This document shows, piece after piece, positions 21,608-32,765 of a stretch of 64,000 bases of DNA. The notes under the pieces were generated by a model. It saw only the letters and a list, made by a program, of their open reading frames with translations. It had not been told where the DNA came from and did no database searches. The stretch comes from Lota lota (Eukaryota > Chordata > Actinopteri > Gadiformes > Lotidae): the NCBI GenBank assembly GCA_026745465.1, contig JACYXH010000020.1:365001-429000 (forward strand). Direction: 5' to 3'. The position numbers were made by a program, and so were the translations under genes. The number at the start of each line of letters is the position of its first letter. The stretch's first letter is position 1.

Positions 21608-22275
21608 GAGAGTGAGGGTGATATGATGAGAGTGAGGTTGCTATGAGCGTGAGAGTGCTAGGATGAGTGAGAGTGAGTGCTATGAGAGTGAGAGTGCTAG
21701 GATGAGTGAGAGTGCTAGGATGAGAGTGAGAGTGAGTGCTATGAGAGTGAGAGTGCTAGGATGAGTGAGAGTGAGTGCTATGAGAGTGAGAGTGCTAGGA
21801 TGAGTGAGAGTGAGTGCTATGAGAGTGAGAGTGCTAGGATGAGTGAGAGTGCTAGGATGAGAGTGAGAGTGCTAGGGTGACAGTGGTAGTGCTATGAGAG
21901 TGAGAGTGCTAAGATGAGAGTGAGTGCTAGGATGAGAGTGAGGATGCTAGGATGAGAGTGGAAGTGCTATGAGAGTGAGAGTGCTAAGATGAGACAGTGC
22001 TAGGATGAGAGTGAGAGTGCTAGGATGAGAGTGAGAGTGCTAGGGTGAGGATGCTAGGATGAGAGTGAGAGTGCTAGGATGAGAGTGGAAGTGCTATGAG
22101 AGTGAGAGTGCTAAGATGAGAGAGTGCTAGGATGAGAGTGAGATGGCTAGGATGAGAGTGAGAGTGCTAGGGTGAGAGTGCTAGGATGAGAGTGAGGGTG
22201 CTATGAGAGTGAGAGTGCTTGGAGGAGAGTGAGGGTACCAGGATGAGAGTAAGAGTGCTAGGACGAGAGTGAGAT
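21608..22275. repeat. 20-bp-unit minisatellite (GAGAGTGCTAGGATGAGAGT)
   Basis: More than 25 variants of GAGAGTGCTAGGATGA and GAGAGTGAGTGCTATGA alternate, which suggests higher-order units. It passes directly into the (AC)n tract. Confidence 0.92.
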
Positions 22276-22285
22276 TGCACACAAA

Positions 22286-22295
22286 TGCACACACA

Positions 22296-22329
<34 letters not shown>

Positions 22330-22379
22330 CACAAATAGACAGACACACAAAGACACACACACACACACACACACACACA
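22286..22379. repeat. (AC)n microsatellite
   Basis: An imperfect AC tract with AGACAG and CCACAC interruptions. Confidence 0.9.
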
Positions 22380-22490
22380 TTACATATGTCATTACAATCA
22401 TTGCCATTTAGACTGATTGCATTAGATCAGGTTGAGCTTTTAAAATGTCAAATCGTCCACACACTGATCAGTTGGACTTCAGGTGGGTTC

Positions 22491-22940
22491 TGTTACGCAG
22501 CAGGGCTGCAGCGACCTCTATGCACTCTACTCTAACCGTACCCTAACCGGACACCATCCTATCATCAACTAATCACCTGCACCTGATTGTGTCATGCCTA
22601 TTTATTCCCTCTGCTCCCCTCACTCCCTGCTGAAACTTCACACGTGTCTGCTCAACGTAAGTCCTGTGTCTCAGTAGTGTAAGAGTCAGGTTCGTTCTAT
22701 TCATTCTGCGAGAACGTGGTTGTCTTTTTTTTGTTCATATTTAAGAGCGTGTATTATCCACCTATTTAAGTTGGTGTTGTGGGACTTAGTTTCTCAACTT
22801 TATTTTCTCGTGTAAAGTCCGTGTTTTGTATTGTATTTGACTTCTTCAGTAAAGAAGTAATTTCGTTTACCACGTTTCCCTGCCTGCTGCTCCTTCTTTA
22901 CGCACCGCACTTGGGTCCACACCATACCCCAATCTTAACA
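22491..22940 (+). mobile_element. probable solo LTR of a Ty3/gypsy-type element
   Basis: The 450-bp segment starts TGTTACGCAG and ends AATCTTAACA. The 3' part has CAGTAAAGAAGT and CTTTACGCACCGCACTTGGGTCC, a pattern common near the end of teleost gypsy LTRs. No matching second LTR or clean target duplication was seen, so the borders are tentative. Confidence 0.5.
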
Positions 22941-23639
22941 GCGTTCGTTCCTAATATATAAGATATCCCTTAGAAGCAACAGAACATGTGCTGCAGCAGT
23001 ATAACATGAACAACGTCTCCGTACAGAGCCAGTGGTCCACTAGAAACATGTCAGAATGATAGTAAGAGGAGGCAGCGGTTGTTCTCCGTCAGTGTTGGCA
23101 TTATGGGGGAGCCCCTCCTCCCCAAAAGAGACCTGAGATTCACGGACATTTGGGAAGGTCTCTCATATTGTATAACTTTTTATTTGATTAACTTCGCTTC
23201 AATCCAATGCAATTCGCAAATGCGCGTTAAAATATAGGCTAACAAAGAAATACATTATAATATAATTTTATTAACATTTCAAAGTGAACACCCCCCCCCC
23301 CCCCCATCTAATTGTGCAGTCATCGTACTTCAAATATGTACAATTGTAAAGTGATTTCGATCATGAGATAAATCTCGTAATATGTTAAAATTTAGCTTTT
23401 AGGTATCAATTCTTAAAAATCATATATCCCAGAGTTTGTTTTCATCGTAGAGACCCTTTTTGTTACAGAGGAGGTTTCATAGGTTAGGGAAATGAGAGCG
23501 CAGCACTGACTGATTCCAGCCCGACAAGACAGACTAATAAAAACAAACAGTAGACAACAATTGCAATAATCACATTTCCACATTATACCTATGTCGTTTG
23601 CGACCCCCAAAAATAAAAAGAACCGATATATTATTATTA
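22941..23639. other. non-coding interval
   Basis: No gene seen. It contains a poly(C) tract at about 23289-23305. Confidence 0.5.
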
Positions 23640-24075
23640 TTTGAGCGCTTTTCTTCTACTCAGGTGTTTCATATGCTGCGCTCGATACGGAGGCCCTTTC
23701 TCGTGTGGAGCTTCTCGCTGACAGCCAATCACCTTCTCGGTGTCATTAGTTATTAATTGAATTGAGCTGCGTCCCCCCCCCCCCCACGCATATAGATCAT
23801 GTGATGTCGAGCTCTTTTTGCGTTTGGCGTAGTTTAGCGTTTGTGCAACGCAGGGTAGGCCTATATCTCTTATTAGTTAGACGTTGCTCCCAAACGTGAT
23901 TAGAAAAGGACCCGCTGTTGCTTATTTGTGTTGCAATCCGGACAACGTGGCCACCAACGGGGGGAGCTGCACCGAGAAACCCCGCGGTGAGTCACCCCAC
24001 GCTCATTGTTTACTGAGCTGCTTGAAGTTTGTTTGGTTGTGTTTGGCTGCTGGCTCCAGATCAGCCTGTGATTGT
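23640..24075 (+). repeat. interspersed repeat family X, copy 1
   Basis: It shares GCTTCTCGCT and CAGCCAATCAC, AATCCGGACAACGTGGCCAC and GTGAGTCACCC..ACG..TTTA blocks with 32740-33290, 33526-33660 and 41058-41190. A poly(C) run lies near 23773-23786. Confidence 0.65.
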
Positions 24076-24645
24076 GAATTAGCGCACCGCACACATTCCA
24101 CTCTGCCCATCTCCTCACTCACAATCTAAATCACTGTTCTTTCCCCTCAAAGTTAACCTGGATTTCACCGCCCATAGTCAATTTTGGTTTTGCTCATTGT
24201 AGGGTAAATGCAGAGTTGGAGCTTGTGTTTGGAGTGCAGTGTGTACACGTGTTTTGTATTGGGCCTAACTGGGGACGACTAACCCACTGACTTTACTGAC
24301 TGCGCCGACAACCTCCGTGTGAACACTGGGAAGTGTGTGCTCTGGAAACTGCACGCAAAATGGAAGAACAGCTGCAACTATTGTGAAAGAACGACGTTTG
24401 GGTTAAACTGGAACTGTTGAAAGCAAGTCGTAGGTTAAGAGGTAAGTAGACCAATTGGCGAATACAACTATTTTCGCCAATTGCTTTTTTTTGTTAAACA
24501 GCACCACTGGACTGCAGGACATCCACCAGCGGAAATGACATCCTGTGCAATCCATGCTGCATTAGACAATTGAATGGCACAGCGCTTTCTCCAGATGCTC
24601 CACCTCCCTCAGGAATCCAGAAAGAGAACTTGAAATGCCGCATAT
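24076..24645. other. ERV left flank
   Basis: No gene. It ends with the ATAT target duplication at 24642-24645. Confidence 0.5.
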
Positions 24646-25200
24646 TGTCGTAGCAAATTATACCACTCGTGGCTGGGCTGATGTAAAAGGCTAAGACAAA
24701 TGGATATCCGTAGTTGGTTTATTTCATATGCTGCAGCATACAAAAGACGCAGTTTCAAAGGCAACTCCACACTGGGCAGAGTTCTCGAGAAAAGGCGCGC
24801 CGAGCAAAGGAGGGAACCCCTTTTTGTAGAGTGGAGTAAACAACGTAAAGATAACACTAGATGACGCCATCATCCTTAACTGGTTCAATACATAGCCAGA
24901 CCCCTGGTCGTAGCTCAGCATATATGGCGCCACCTATTATTTATGGCGGGTAGAACGTACGGTCAGGGCCACGCATGTTTTAACGAGACACAATGTTTAG
25001 GAAGAGGAGCTTGCCCAGGACATTCTCCCATGAGAACGTAAATCATGTCTAGGGAGAGGAAAACATGCAACTGTGGGGAGTTAGATAGTTAAAAAGATAT
25101 ATAGGCTACTATGGTGTGCACATAACAACTTGAGCGCTTACACCAACTAGTTTAAGCAAGCTAACTTTGGAATAAGGCCTGAAGTCATTTTCCCACCACA
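24646..25200 (-). repeat. ERV 3' LTR (element orientation)
   Basis: Same 555-bp sequence as the 5' LTR. An AATAAA on the minus strand at 24723-24718 lies about 75 nt from the LTR end and could be the poly(A) signal. Confidence 0.95.
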
Positions 25201-25213
25201 ATTCCCCCCTTTC
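25201..25213 (-). other. ERV polypurine tract
   Basis: GAAAGGGGGGAAT on the minus strand directly precedes the TG of the 3' LTR. A palindrome (CGATCATATATGATCG) lies next to it at about 25214-25229. Confidence 0.85.
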
Positions 25214-25840
25214 GATCATATATGATCGATCAAAAAGAAAATGACGAAGAAAAAACTAAAAACAACGCAGTACTTCACAATCAAGCAAGATCATACAATA
25301 AGAAAAAAAATAGTAACATTGCTGGTCGGCGCACATATGGCTCCTTGAAAAACCCCATAAGGTCAGGACTTTAAACCCGCCTTTTTGATGGGGAAAAGGC
25401 GCGATATGCCTGCACAGCCAGTGGACAGTGCAATCTAAACAAGGTAATCATCAGCGTGGTCAGTGCGGCTGTAGACAAGGAAAAGAACAGGCAACAGAAA
25501 CAGAAGAGTAAACAAATAAATATAACAGTTAGAATCATAAGCCACGCCCATGGTTCCGGCGTGGCCTTTTTACACCAGGTGCATGTTGTAGCCATGGGTC
25601 AGTTAATGTGGCAGATAGGCACTAGTGATGGTTCTCCTGACTTCGGATCACAGCAAAACCACCGGATGTCAGATGCTGTGGAGGGAGACGACTCTACATC
25701 CCTGGGGTCCGATGCAGGGTAGAGGCCCGTCCTTGTTGGAACGGCTACCGGCGTCAGTTTATGATTTTGGAGGCAGAACACGTCGTACACCTTCTTTGTG
25801 TTAGATGCGGGAGTGCGTGTGCATGGGCAAATCAGTTTTG
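25210..25840 (-). pseudogene. possible ERV env trace
   Basis: Only about 630 bp separates integrase from the polypurine tract, far too little for an envelope gene. The frame at 25371-25595 has one strongly hydrophobic segment (WLMILTVIFICLLFCFCCLF) that could be a membrane anchor. The frame at 25599-25988 overlaps the integrase end. I did not recognise a surface subunit. Confidence 0.4.
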
Positions 25841-27240
25841 TTAAGGGGCTGGTGTGGGCGTCTGGACCGCTCTTTTGTACTTCTTGCAGTGGGAGGCATG
25901 GACCCATGACTGTCGCTCCCCCACCTTCACCGCCGTGTGTGTGGTAAGGAGGACTTGGAAGGGTCCCAGCCATCGTGGTGATTTCCATGTTTTCCGTCTG
26001 AAATCCTTGATGACTACCAGGTCTCCTGGCTGGATGGAATGCAGCGGGTGCTCAGCTTTCTGGGGCAGCGCCGCTTTCACTTGGAGCCGTACCTGTGAGA
26101 GAGCATTAGACAAGGAGACACAATATCGTAACATTTCATCTTCACACAGTGCAGTGGAAGGAATCGCCCGCTTTCCTGGTGCCGCTGTACCTACAGGAGG
26201 TGGGTTAGCAAACAAAACTTCAAAGTGCGAGAGTTTGGTCCTTGTTCTGACTCTCATTCTCATGTACATCAAAGCAAGAGGGAGCGCCTTTGTCCAGGGT
26301 AGGCCTGTCTCCGTGCCGATTTTCACGAGCTTTGCTTTTAATGTTCCGTTCTCACGTTCCACTGCACCACCGTTCTGTGGGTGGTACGAGCAATGGTAGT
26401 TGAGGTCGATGCCGATGAATGTGCCAATCTCTTTGATGGCCTGGTTAACGAAGTGTGAGCCGTTGTCGCTAGATAGTTTTGCGGGAATGCCCCATCGTGG
26501 CACAATTTCCGTTAGTAGTGCTTTTGCAACTACTCCTGCCGTTGCCTTTGAGGCAGGGAACGCTTCAACCCATTTAGACCACATGATGACCATCACAAGG
26601 CAATAGCGTTTGCCTTCCGATGGTCCTAGTTCAACAAAATCCATCATGATGAGTTCGAATGGGCGTGTTGGGATGTCGTGTGCTGCGTGTTCGACCCTCT
26701 GTCCTCGGCCTACGTTATGATTGGCGCAAATGACACATGCCTGGCAATATTTTTGTGCGTTTGTAGAAAACCCTATGGTGTACCAATCCTGTTGGATAAG
26801 ATCCATCATCCCCCCTTTTGACACGTGGTCTAGCCCATGTGTCAATTTAGCATAGGCGGGGAACATGGCCACTGGGAGGCATGGTTTTCCTGTAGGGCCT
26901 TTCCAATGGCCGTCGACAAACACCGCCCCCCTTTTGTGCCACCGTGCACGCTCGTCGGACGTGGAGAGGTCCTGGACCTCTGCGATGGACGCTGCCACAT
27001 GACCGACCGGAGTGGAAACGAGCGCGGTGTCAGCAGGTGGAGGTCGGGAAGCCGCGGCCTTAGCTGCTGCGTCTGCCCTATCATTACCCAGGGACACAGT
27101 GTCAGTACCGCACGTATGTGCTGAGCATTTAACAACTGCAATCTGGGTGGGCAGGAGAATGGCATCGAGTAACGCAGAAATTTTGTCATGGTGCAAAATG
27201 TGTTTGCCGGATGACGTGAGGAAAACCTCTGTGTCGCCAG
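25841..27240 (-). CDS. pol: ERV RNase H C-terminus and integrase
   Basis: From about 27238 this frame carries the end of RNase H ([19 protein letters not shown]). Integrase follows, with an HHCC zinc region (H188, H192, C219/C222) and catalytic residues Asp254 (MMDFVE), Asp312 (SSDNGSHF) and Glu348 (GAVERENG), spaced D-35-E. It ends with a chromatin-binding-like C-terminus ([27 protein letters not shown]). Codons upstream of 27240 in the same frame are a shadow of RNase H. The integrase itself has no stop and no missing catalytic residue. It cannot be made as a fusion because of the upstream breaks. Confidence 0.9.
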
Positions 27241-27923
27241 AGGGCCCCGAAGTCATGGACGACGCCGAACGCGTATTGGGAGTCGGTGTAGATGGTGACA
27301 GAGGCGCCTGCTGCCGCACGGCAGGCTGCGGCGAGGGCGACGAGTTCAGCAGCCTGCGCAGAGTAGTGAGAGGGGAGAGAGCCAGAACAAACCGTCTCAT
27401 AATCAGATACCACAGAAAACCCCGCGCGCGCCAAACCTGTTACCGGGTTTCCGGAGGCGGAGCCGTTGACGTAGAAGACATAGTCGGGGTTAGGAAGGGG
27501 AACCTCCCCTAGATCAGGACGCGGCTTACAGACCAACTGTAATTCAGCCAAACAGTGGTGCAGCACGCCCTCTCCCTCAATAGGAAGCAGGGTGGCAGGA
27601 TTGAGAACATTGCAATGTCTAATATGTATAGTGGGCAGGTCAAGGAGGATGGTATGATACGTCAACCATCGTGGGAATGGGACTTTTTTTCGTTCTAAGA
27701 GGATCATAGAGACCGCATGTGGAACAAGCAGTGTGAGGTCGCCGCACCCCACCAAGTCTCTTGATGCCAGAACAGCTTTTTCCGCAGCCGCCACTTCTCG
27801 TAAGCAATGGGGCAGCCCCGCTGCTACTGGGTCTAATTTCGAGGAGAAATAGGCAACCGGGCGAAACCTGGTCCCATGTTGGTGGAGGAGGACTGACGTC
27901 ATGCAGCCCCCTCTTTCATCCAC
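27186..27923 (-). pseudogene. pol: ERV RT connection and RNase H, frameshifted
   Basis: The frame includes [14 protein letters not shown] (tether), [29 protein letters not shown] and [16 protein letters not shown], which is a retroviral RNase H. The first catalytic Asp is Asn (residue 153 of this frame), while Glu193 and Asp214 remain. The frame leaves RNase H near 27224 in a run of four T (sense strand), and the domain continues in the integrase frame, so the break is a one-base slip. Confidence 0.88.
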
Positions 27924-28151
27924 TGTCTGGGTAAAGGGTCACGTTGGGTCCAGAATGCAAAGTGTTGGGGCGCGCTGGAGCACCAGTTTGAGGTCTCTAA
28001 ACACTTGTTCAGCGTCCGCGGACCAGATCACGTGGTCCAAAGCCTGGAGTCCCTTGCCCTGGACGATAATCTATAGGGGACCCTCCAGGAGTGAGTAGTT
28101 GGGAATGAACGTTCTGCAAGAAGAACACATACCAAGAACAGACAAGACTTG

Positions 28152-28448
28152 TTATTTAGTCACTGGCCGTGGAATGATGGCAATAGCGTCCACACGCTTG
28201 GATGAGAGGGCTGTGCCCTCTGTTGTGAGGTTGTGGCTTAGGAAGACAACGTCCTGGCAGACCCACTGAAGCTTCGAGAGGCTGACTTTGTGCCCCTCAG
28301 ACGCCAGGTGGTGCAAGAGTCGCAGAGAATCACTGCGACACTGGTCCTTAGTTGGGAAACAAACCAACAGATCAACAACATACTGTAACATTGCAGAGCC
28401 CTGCTGTAACTGAAGTGATGCTAGGCTGAACCACAACAGGGTGTGCAT
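28152..28448 (-). pseudogene. pol: ERV reverse transcriptase, partial (active-site to thumb)
   Basis: Contains LQLQQGSAMLQYVVDLLVC, ASEGHKVSLSKLQWVCQ and LSSKRVDAIAIIPRPVTK, the retroviral RT palm and connection pattern. The second residue of the YxDD-type pair is V rather than D (codon at 28376-28374), so the site is catalytically dead. The region between this frame and 27923 continues in other frames. Confidence 0.85.
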
Positions 28449-28451
28449 TTT

Positions 28452-29814
28452 TTTTTTAACTAAGCCAACAAAATATTTGCTGGTCGCCCACAGTCATGTG
28501 GGTGCGTCTCGTAAGTCAGGGTGGATGGTCGAGGTCATGGTCGCGGTCACGTCGTTTACCATGGTAGTGGTGGTCTCGAGCTGTGGGAGAACATGAAATT
28601 GGGAACGTGCAGGCATCATGCATGAATGGCAACTGTTAACATAGGAAGACAAACAATGTAAAAGACGAATTCAGCCATAATATGATCATCTGACTGACTT
28701 TTAACAAGTTAGTAATTGTTAGACACAAAGGTAATCGTAATAGAAAGCAATCATAGTAAATCCCATATCCTTATTAACCCTATTGTTTCATCTGAAGTCA
28801 GAGTCTAGTCCTCTCTCCTGTAGTCAACCACTCTAAGTGTGGGAGTGGCCTCCCTTATCTCAGGGGCCCTAACACACGAGAAGACAGGCTCAGGCTCACA
28901 CACATTCACACATGGCTTTTCCCTCCCCCCAATTTCTTTCTTTTCCAAACCCCTAGTATGGTCATTGCAGACAATATCATTGAACATTGGGACCCTTGTT
29001 AATTTAGTACTGAATGTTCATAATTATTTATTATACTACTCTCTGCGGTTTTGTATCACTCAATTATTATCTAAAAATTATTTTATAACCTTTAATATAA
29101 TTTAGATTCGTAGTCCCTCAGGAAGGTTTTTTATTGTCCGTGTTGTTATTTTAGTAGGTAACCTCCATGTCTAATTTAACCATCCCAGTTTTCTGACACT
29201 GGGGCTTACAACTCAACCAGTGTCTAGCACTCATGTCAAGATACACAACACATAAACACACAGACAGACATTCGGGCCCAACAAGCTAGCTCTAAACACA
29301 TAGACAATAGTTATAGACCTTTGCTCAGAACCTATTGGATGAACTAAGACTTCATCAGGTTTGTTGGACAGTACATCCACCACCGCGCTCCCTCAGGGTC
29401 CTTTAGGGCGGGTACCACTACCTCACTTTGGTGAGGTGGGAATTTCCCTGAACTCCGAAGAGTCCCCAGCGCTGGTTGACCCCTGGACTTCTGTGGACGA
29501 GCGGTAGCGGTGATATCTGTCCCAATCTTTTATGGCGGAGGCAGAGGAGCTTTGTATGTTAACTCTCCCCTGGATGTTAATCTAATAACCTGCTCTATGT
29601 CCCTCTCTCTCTCGGCTACTTTCCTCAATCGTTTCAATCGTTCTAACAATCTGTGTAGCATGTCAGTGGGTGTTGTCAGTGGGTTAGTGTGTGTGTGTGT
29701 GGTTTTAGCAAGCAGTTCTTCATTGCGGTGTGCGTGTGGGTGTTTGTTACCGCCATTCGGAATGTTGTCGTCCGGTCGCACCATCGCCTCTCCGCATGTC
29801 CACCCGATCGCCAG
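28452..29814 (-). other. ERV internal segment without recognisable protease or RT fingers
   Basis: This should encode protease and the first half of RT, but no protease active site or RT palm start was recognised. The frame at 29530-29784 is highly charged with a helix-like RLLERLKRLRKVAERERD segment of unknown identity. Confidence 0.5.
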
Positions 29815-30388
29815 TCAATCAGCCTGTTCTGGTCCCCGTCTTCTCCCCCAGCCGTCTCCCTGTCTGTTCCTCTTTGGCTGTGGGCAGTCTCTCATCCAAT
29901 GGTCACTGGCTCCACAGACAAGGCACCTTTGGTCTCTCATGCCGGTTCCTTGATAGTCTCTGGTGTTCTTGCCGTGAGGCCCTCCACGTCGTGGATAATA
30001 TGTACCTCTTGGTGGCCCCCTCTGCTGATATTGGGGGTGCCAGTCTTGATCTTTAGGCTGGGCCCCTTGATTGCGGCCTAAGCCTGTGGCTGTCTGCATC
30101 AAGGAGAGTTGGACATGTTCTTTTCTTGGGCTCCTCCCCTTTTTTCGGCTGCTTTTCTCTTCCTATAGCTTCTGGGTGTCCTCCCCCCTGTCTGGGAAGA
30201 ACTACAGCCTGTTGGAGAGATTCCAAGGGAGGGTAGATGGGCTGAGATTGTTCTCCGGCTGGGGTGTGGGGTGGTGTTTGTTGTTGGGCCTGGTCCTGGG
30301 CAGTGGGTGGTGGACACGCGTCGAGGTCCGGGCGTACCTTCAGAAACATAGGAGCAGTAACAAAGGATGGGTCACTGTATTTCACCAT
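29815..30388 (-). pseudogene. gag: ERV gag remnant (matrix/late-domain region plus nucleocapsid)
   Basis: The frame at 30053-30388 is proline-rich (RPDLDACPPPT, PIYPPLESL) and looks like the region before capsid. The overlapping frame 29815-30102 is basic and glycine/arginine-rich, with one CX2CX4HX4C zinc knuckle (CLVCGASDHWMRDC, 29884-29925). The two frames overlap, so there is a frameshift. Only about 190 codons exist where several hundred are expected, and no capsid major homology region was found. An internal deletion of capsid is the simplest reading. Confidence 0.75.
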
Positions 30389-30878
30389 CTCTTTCCCTAC
30401 TTTCTTTCTCTCACTCTAAATTTTGAGTGTATTTTCATTAATTTGTCCTTATCCGCCCCTAATTTATTATCTAATTTATTTATTTGATTTACTGAAAAAC
30501 TTCCCCCTTGGGGAAAAAACACAATGTTTATACCAATATTCTACATGCGCTATCGCATGTGGTCCGTACTTTTATACCATAAATTCCTCGACGTTCCCTG
30601 AAGCCTCTCGCGGCTTACCATTGTTATTACCCATGCTTTATATATATATATAGATATTCAGTAATGATCCCCTGTTGTTTCTTCCCGCACAACAGTAACG
30701 TTAGTGAGATAATATTAGTCCGGATAATATTTCACCACTTCTTAAATAGTTACAGATTTTTTTTAATTGTTACAAAAAATAAAAAATAAAAAATTACAAA
30801 TTAAAATTTCTCTACTGTTTCCTCCAGTACAGGAGTGACACTATCAAGACGATATTAAAAATTTTCAGGATAATATGT

Positions 30879-31154
30879 CAATGCTTCGCTATTTTTCCAC
30901 TGGCGTAATAGTAACCTTATCAAGCAATGCTTCGCTATTTTTCCACTGGCGTAATAGTAACCTTATTAAGCAATGCTTCGCTATTTTTCCACTGGCGTAA
31001 TAGTAACCTTATTAAGCAATGCTTCGCTATTTTTCCACTGGCGTAATAGTAACCTTATTAAGCAATGCTTCGCTATTTTTCCACTGGCGTAATAGTAACC
31101 TTATTAAGCAATGCTTCGCTATTTTTCCACTGGCGTAATAGTAACCTTATTAAG
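30879..31154 (-). repeat. six 46-bp tandem repeats in the ERV leader
   Basis: Six near-identical units start at 30879, 30925, 30971, 31017, 31063 and 31109 (plus strand: CAATGCTTCGCTATTTTTCC...). They lie between the primer-binding site and the gag remnant. A separate three-unit array (ACTGTTTTCTCTGGTACAGG) sits at about 31202-31297. Confidence 0.95.
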
Positions 31155-31509
31155 CAATATTAAATCATGCGAAATAATACTACAACGCCTTATAATTTGT
31201 TCTTCAACTGTTTTCTCTGGTACAGGACGACCGCATTATCCTCAACTGTTTTCTCTGGTACAGGACGACCTTCAACTGTATTCCCTGATACAGGACTTTA
31301 TCAACAAACAAAAAAATTGCGTTAGCCACCCAAACAGCCCACCGTGAGTTGTGTTTTGAGTTCGTTGGATCCCGGTGGCGACAGTCGTCCGGAGATCAGG
31401 GACGTGGTCCTCTCTTCACTCGATATGATGTTCGGTGGTAGAGACACGTTTTCCGTGGAGTGCAACTCTCCCCTCCGTCCCGTCCTTCCTTCCGACGATC
31501 AACCTCGGG

Positions 31510-31527
31510 ATCCTGTTCGTGACGCCA
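31510..31527 (-). other. ERV primer-binding site
   Basis: Two bases after the 5' LTR the minus strand reads TGGCGTCACGAACAGGAT, beginning with the TGG expected to pair with a tRNA CCA end. I did not assign the tRNA. Confidence 0.7.
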
Positions 31528-31529
31528 AG

Positions 31530-32084
31530 TGTCGTAGCAAATTATACCACTCGTGGCTGGGCTGATGTAAAAGGCTAAGACAAATGGATATCCGTAGTTG
31601 GTTTATTTCATATGCTGCAGCATACAAAAGACGCAGTTTCAAAGGCAACTCCACACTGGGCAGAGTTCTCGAGAAAAGGCGCGCCGAGCAAAGGAGGGAA
31701 CCCCTTTTTGTAGAGTGGAGTAAACAACGTAAAGATAACACTAGATGACACCATCATCCTTAACTGGTTCAATACATAGCCAGACCCCTGGTCGTAGCTC
31801 AGCATATATGGCGCCACCTATTATTTATGGCGGGTAGAACGTACGGTCAGGGCCACGCATGTTTTAACGAGACACAATGTTTAGGAAGAGGAGCTTGCCC
31901 AGGACATTCTCCCATGAGAACGTAAATCATGTCTAGGGAGAGGAAAACATGCAACTGTGGGGAGTTAGATAGTTAAAAAGATATATAGGCTACTATGGTG
32001 TGCACATAACAACTTGAGCGCTTACACCAACTAGTTTAAGCAAGCTAACTTTGGAATAAGGCCTGAAGTCATTTTCCCACCACA
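31530..32084 (-). repeat. ERV 5' LTR (element orientation)
   Basis: Begins TGTGGTGGG and ends GCTACGACA on the minus strand. It is identical to 24646-25200 except at 31750. Confidence 0.95.
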
Positions 32085-32088
32085 ATAT

Positions 32089-32765
32089 CCAGGATGGAAG
32101 TCGGTCAAACCGAAATGAGGGCAAGTTTTTGAATTCAAGGACATCTCCACAAAACTCCACAAAGAGAAGGAAGTGTTCCGTTTTTGCTCCATCCATAACC
32201 CCACTGGACCCTTTGTGTTCTTTTTTTTGTGGAAATCTATCAGACTAACTAGACGACTGACTGACTGGGGGCATGTTGAGGTTTGGTTGAATTGGTTGGT
32301 TTTGGCTTGGTAGAAGGTTGGCATGCTGGAATTTGAAGAGGTTAGATGCTGTACTTGCTTTACACATGCACTTGCACACTCTCCCAATTTTAGTCTTTCC
32401 TTTTCACAACTTTCAATACACTTGCAAGCTGCTGTTGACGGCTGCTGAAGTTTGACCGCAGCGTGATGTTGAATTGTGTGCAATGTGTTAATTGTGTGCA
32501 GTGTGGTTTCATTCTGTGCAGTACGATTTTTGTTTGTTATTTTGTGCAGTGCTGTGCCATCTATGGTTTGCTTCTGGCGGTGACCGCCATTGTTCAAGCC
32601 AGTCTCAACTCAGACTGTTGAGGGTACAGTAAATGCAACGGTGTTGGGAGCTTTGCAGCTGGACCCAAATAGAAACTATACATTATTATTTATTCTCTAT
32701 AGGTAATTCATATGATGCATTCGATACGTAGGCTTACACTTTCTGGTCTCGAGCTTCTCGCTCAG
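32089..32765 (+). repeat. family X-related sequence between ERV and solo LTR
   Basis: 32330-32660 is a diverged copy of 33655-33915. Shared blocks include TTTTGTGCAGTGCTGT, CTGGCGGTGACC, AAGCCAGTCTCA and GAGGGTACAGTAAATGCAAC. Confidence 0.6.

Larger units (their letters stand above)
24646..32084 (-). mobile_element. endogenous retrovirus, full-span provirus, defective
   Basis: Paired 555-bp LTRs (TG...CA) are flanked by the 4-bp target duplication ATAT (24642-24645 and 32085-32088). A primer-binding site and a polypurine tract sit at the expected internal edges. On the minus strand the order is LTR, leader with a 46-bp tandem repeat, gag remnant with CCHC knuckle, partial RT, RNase H, integrase, an env-like trace and LTR. 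Integrase has the DD35E spacing and the 4-bp duplication, in keeping with a gamma/epsilon-like retrovirus, though the class was not tested. The LTRs differ at one position (24866 G, 31750 A), which implies a recent insertion, yet the coding region is broken. Confidence 0.92.

Noticed and set aside
21608-22275. Possible CRISPR-like array of short repeats
   Set aside because: Units are contiguous variants with no unique spacers, and the context is a vertebrate genome; it is a minisatellite.
25371-25595. Independent small membrane protein
   Set aside because: It lies between integrase and the polypurine tract of the provirus, so it is more likely an env remnant.
27401-27512. Plus-strand frames opposite pol
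   Set aside because: They are shadows of the retroviral RNase H and integrase on the other strand.
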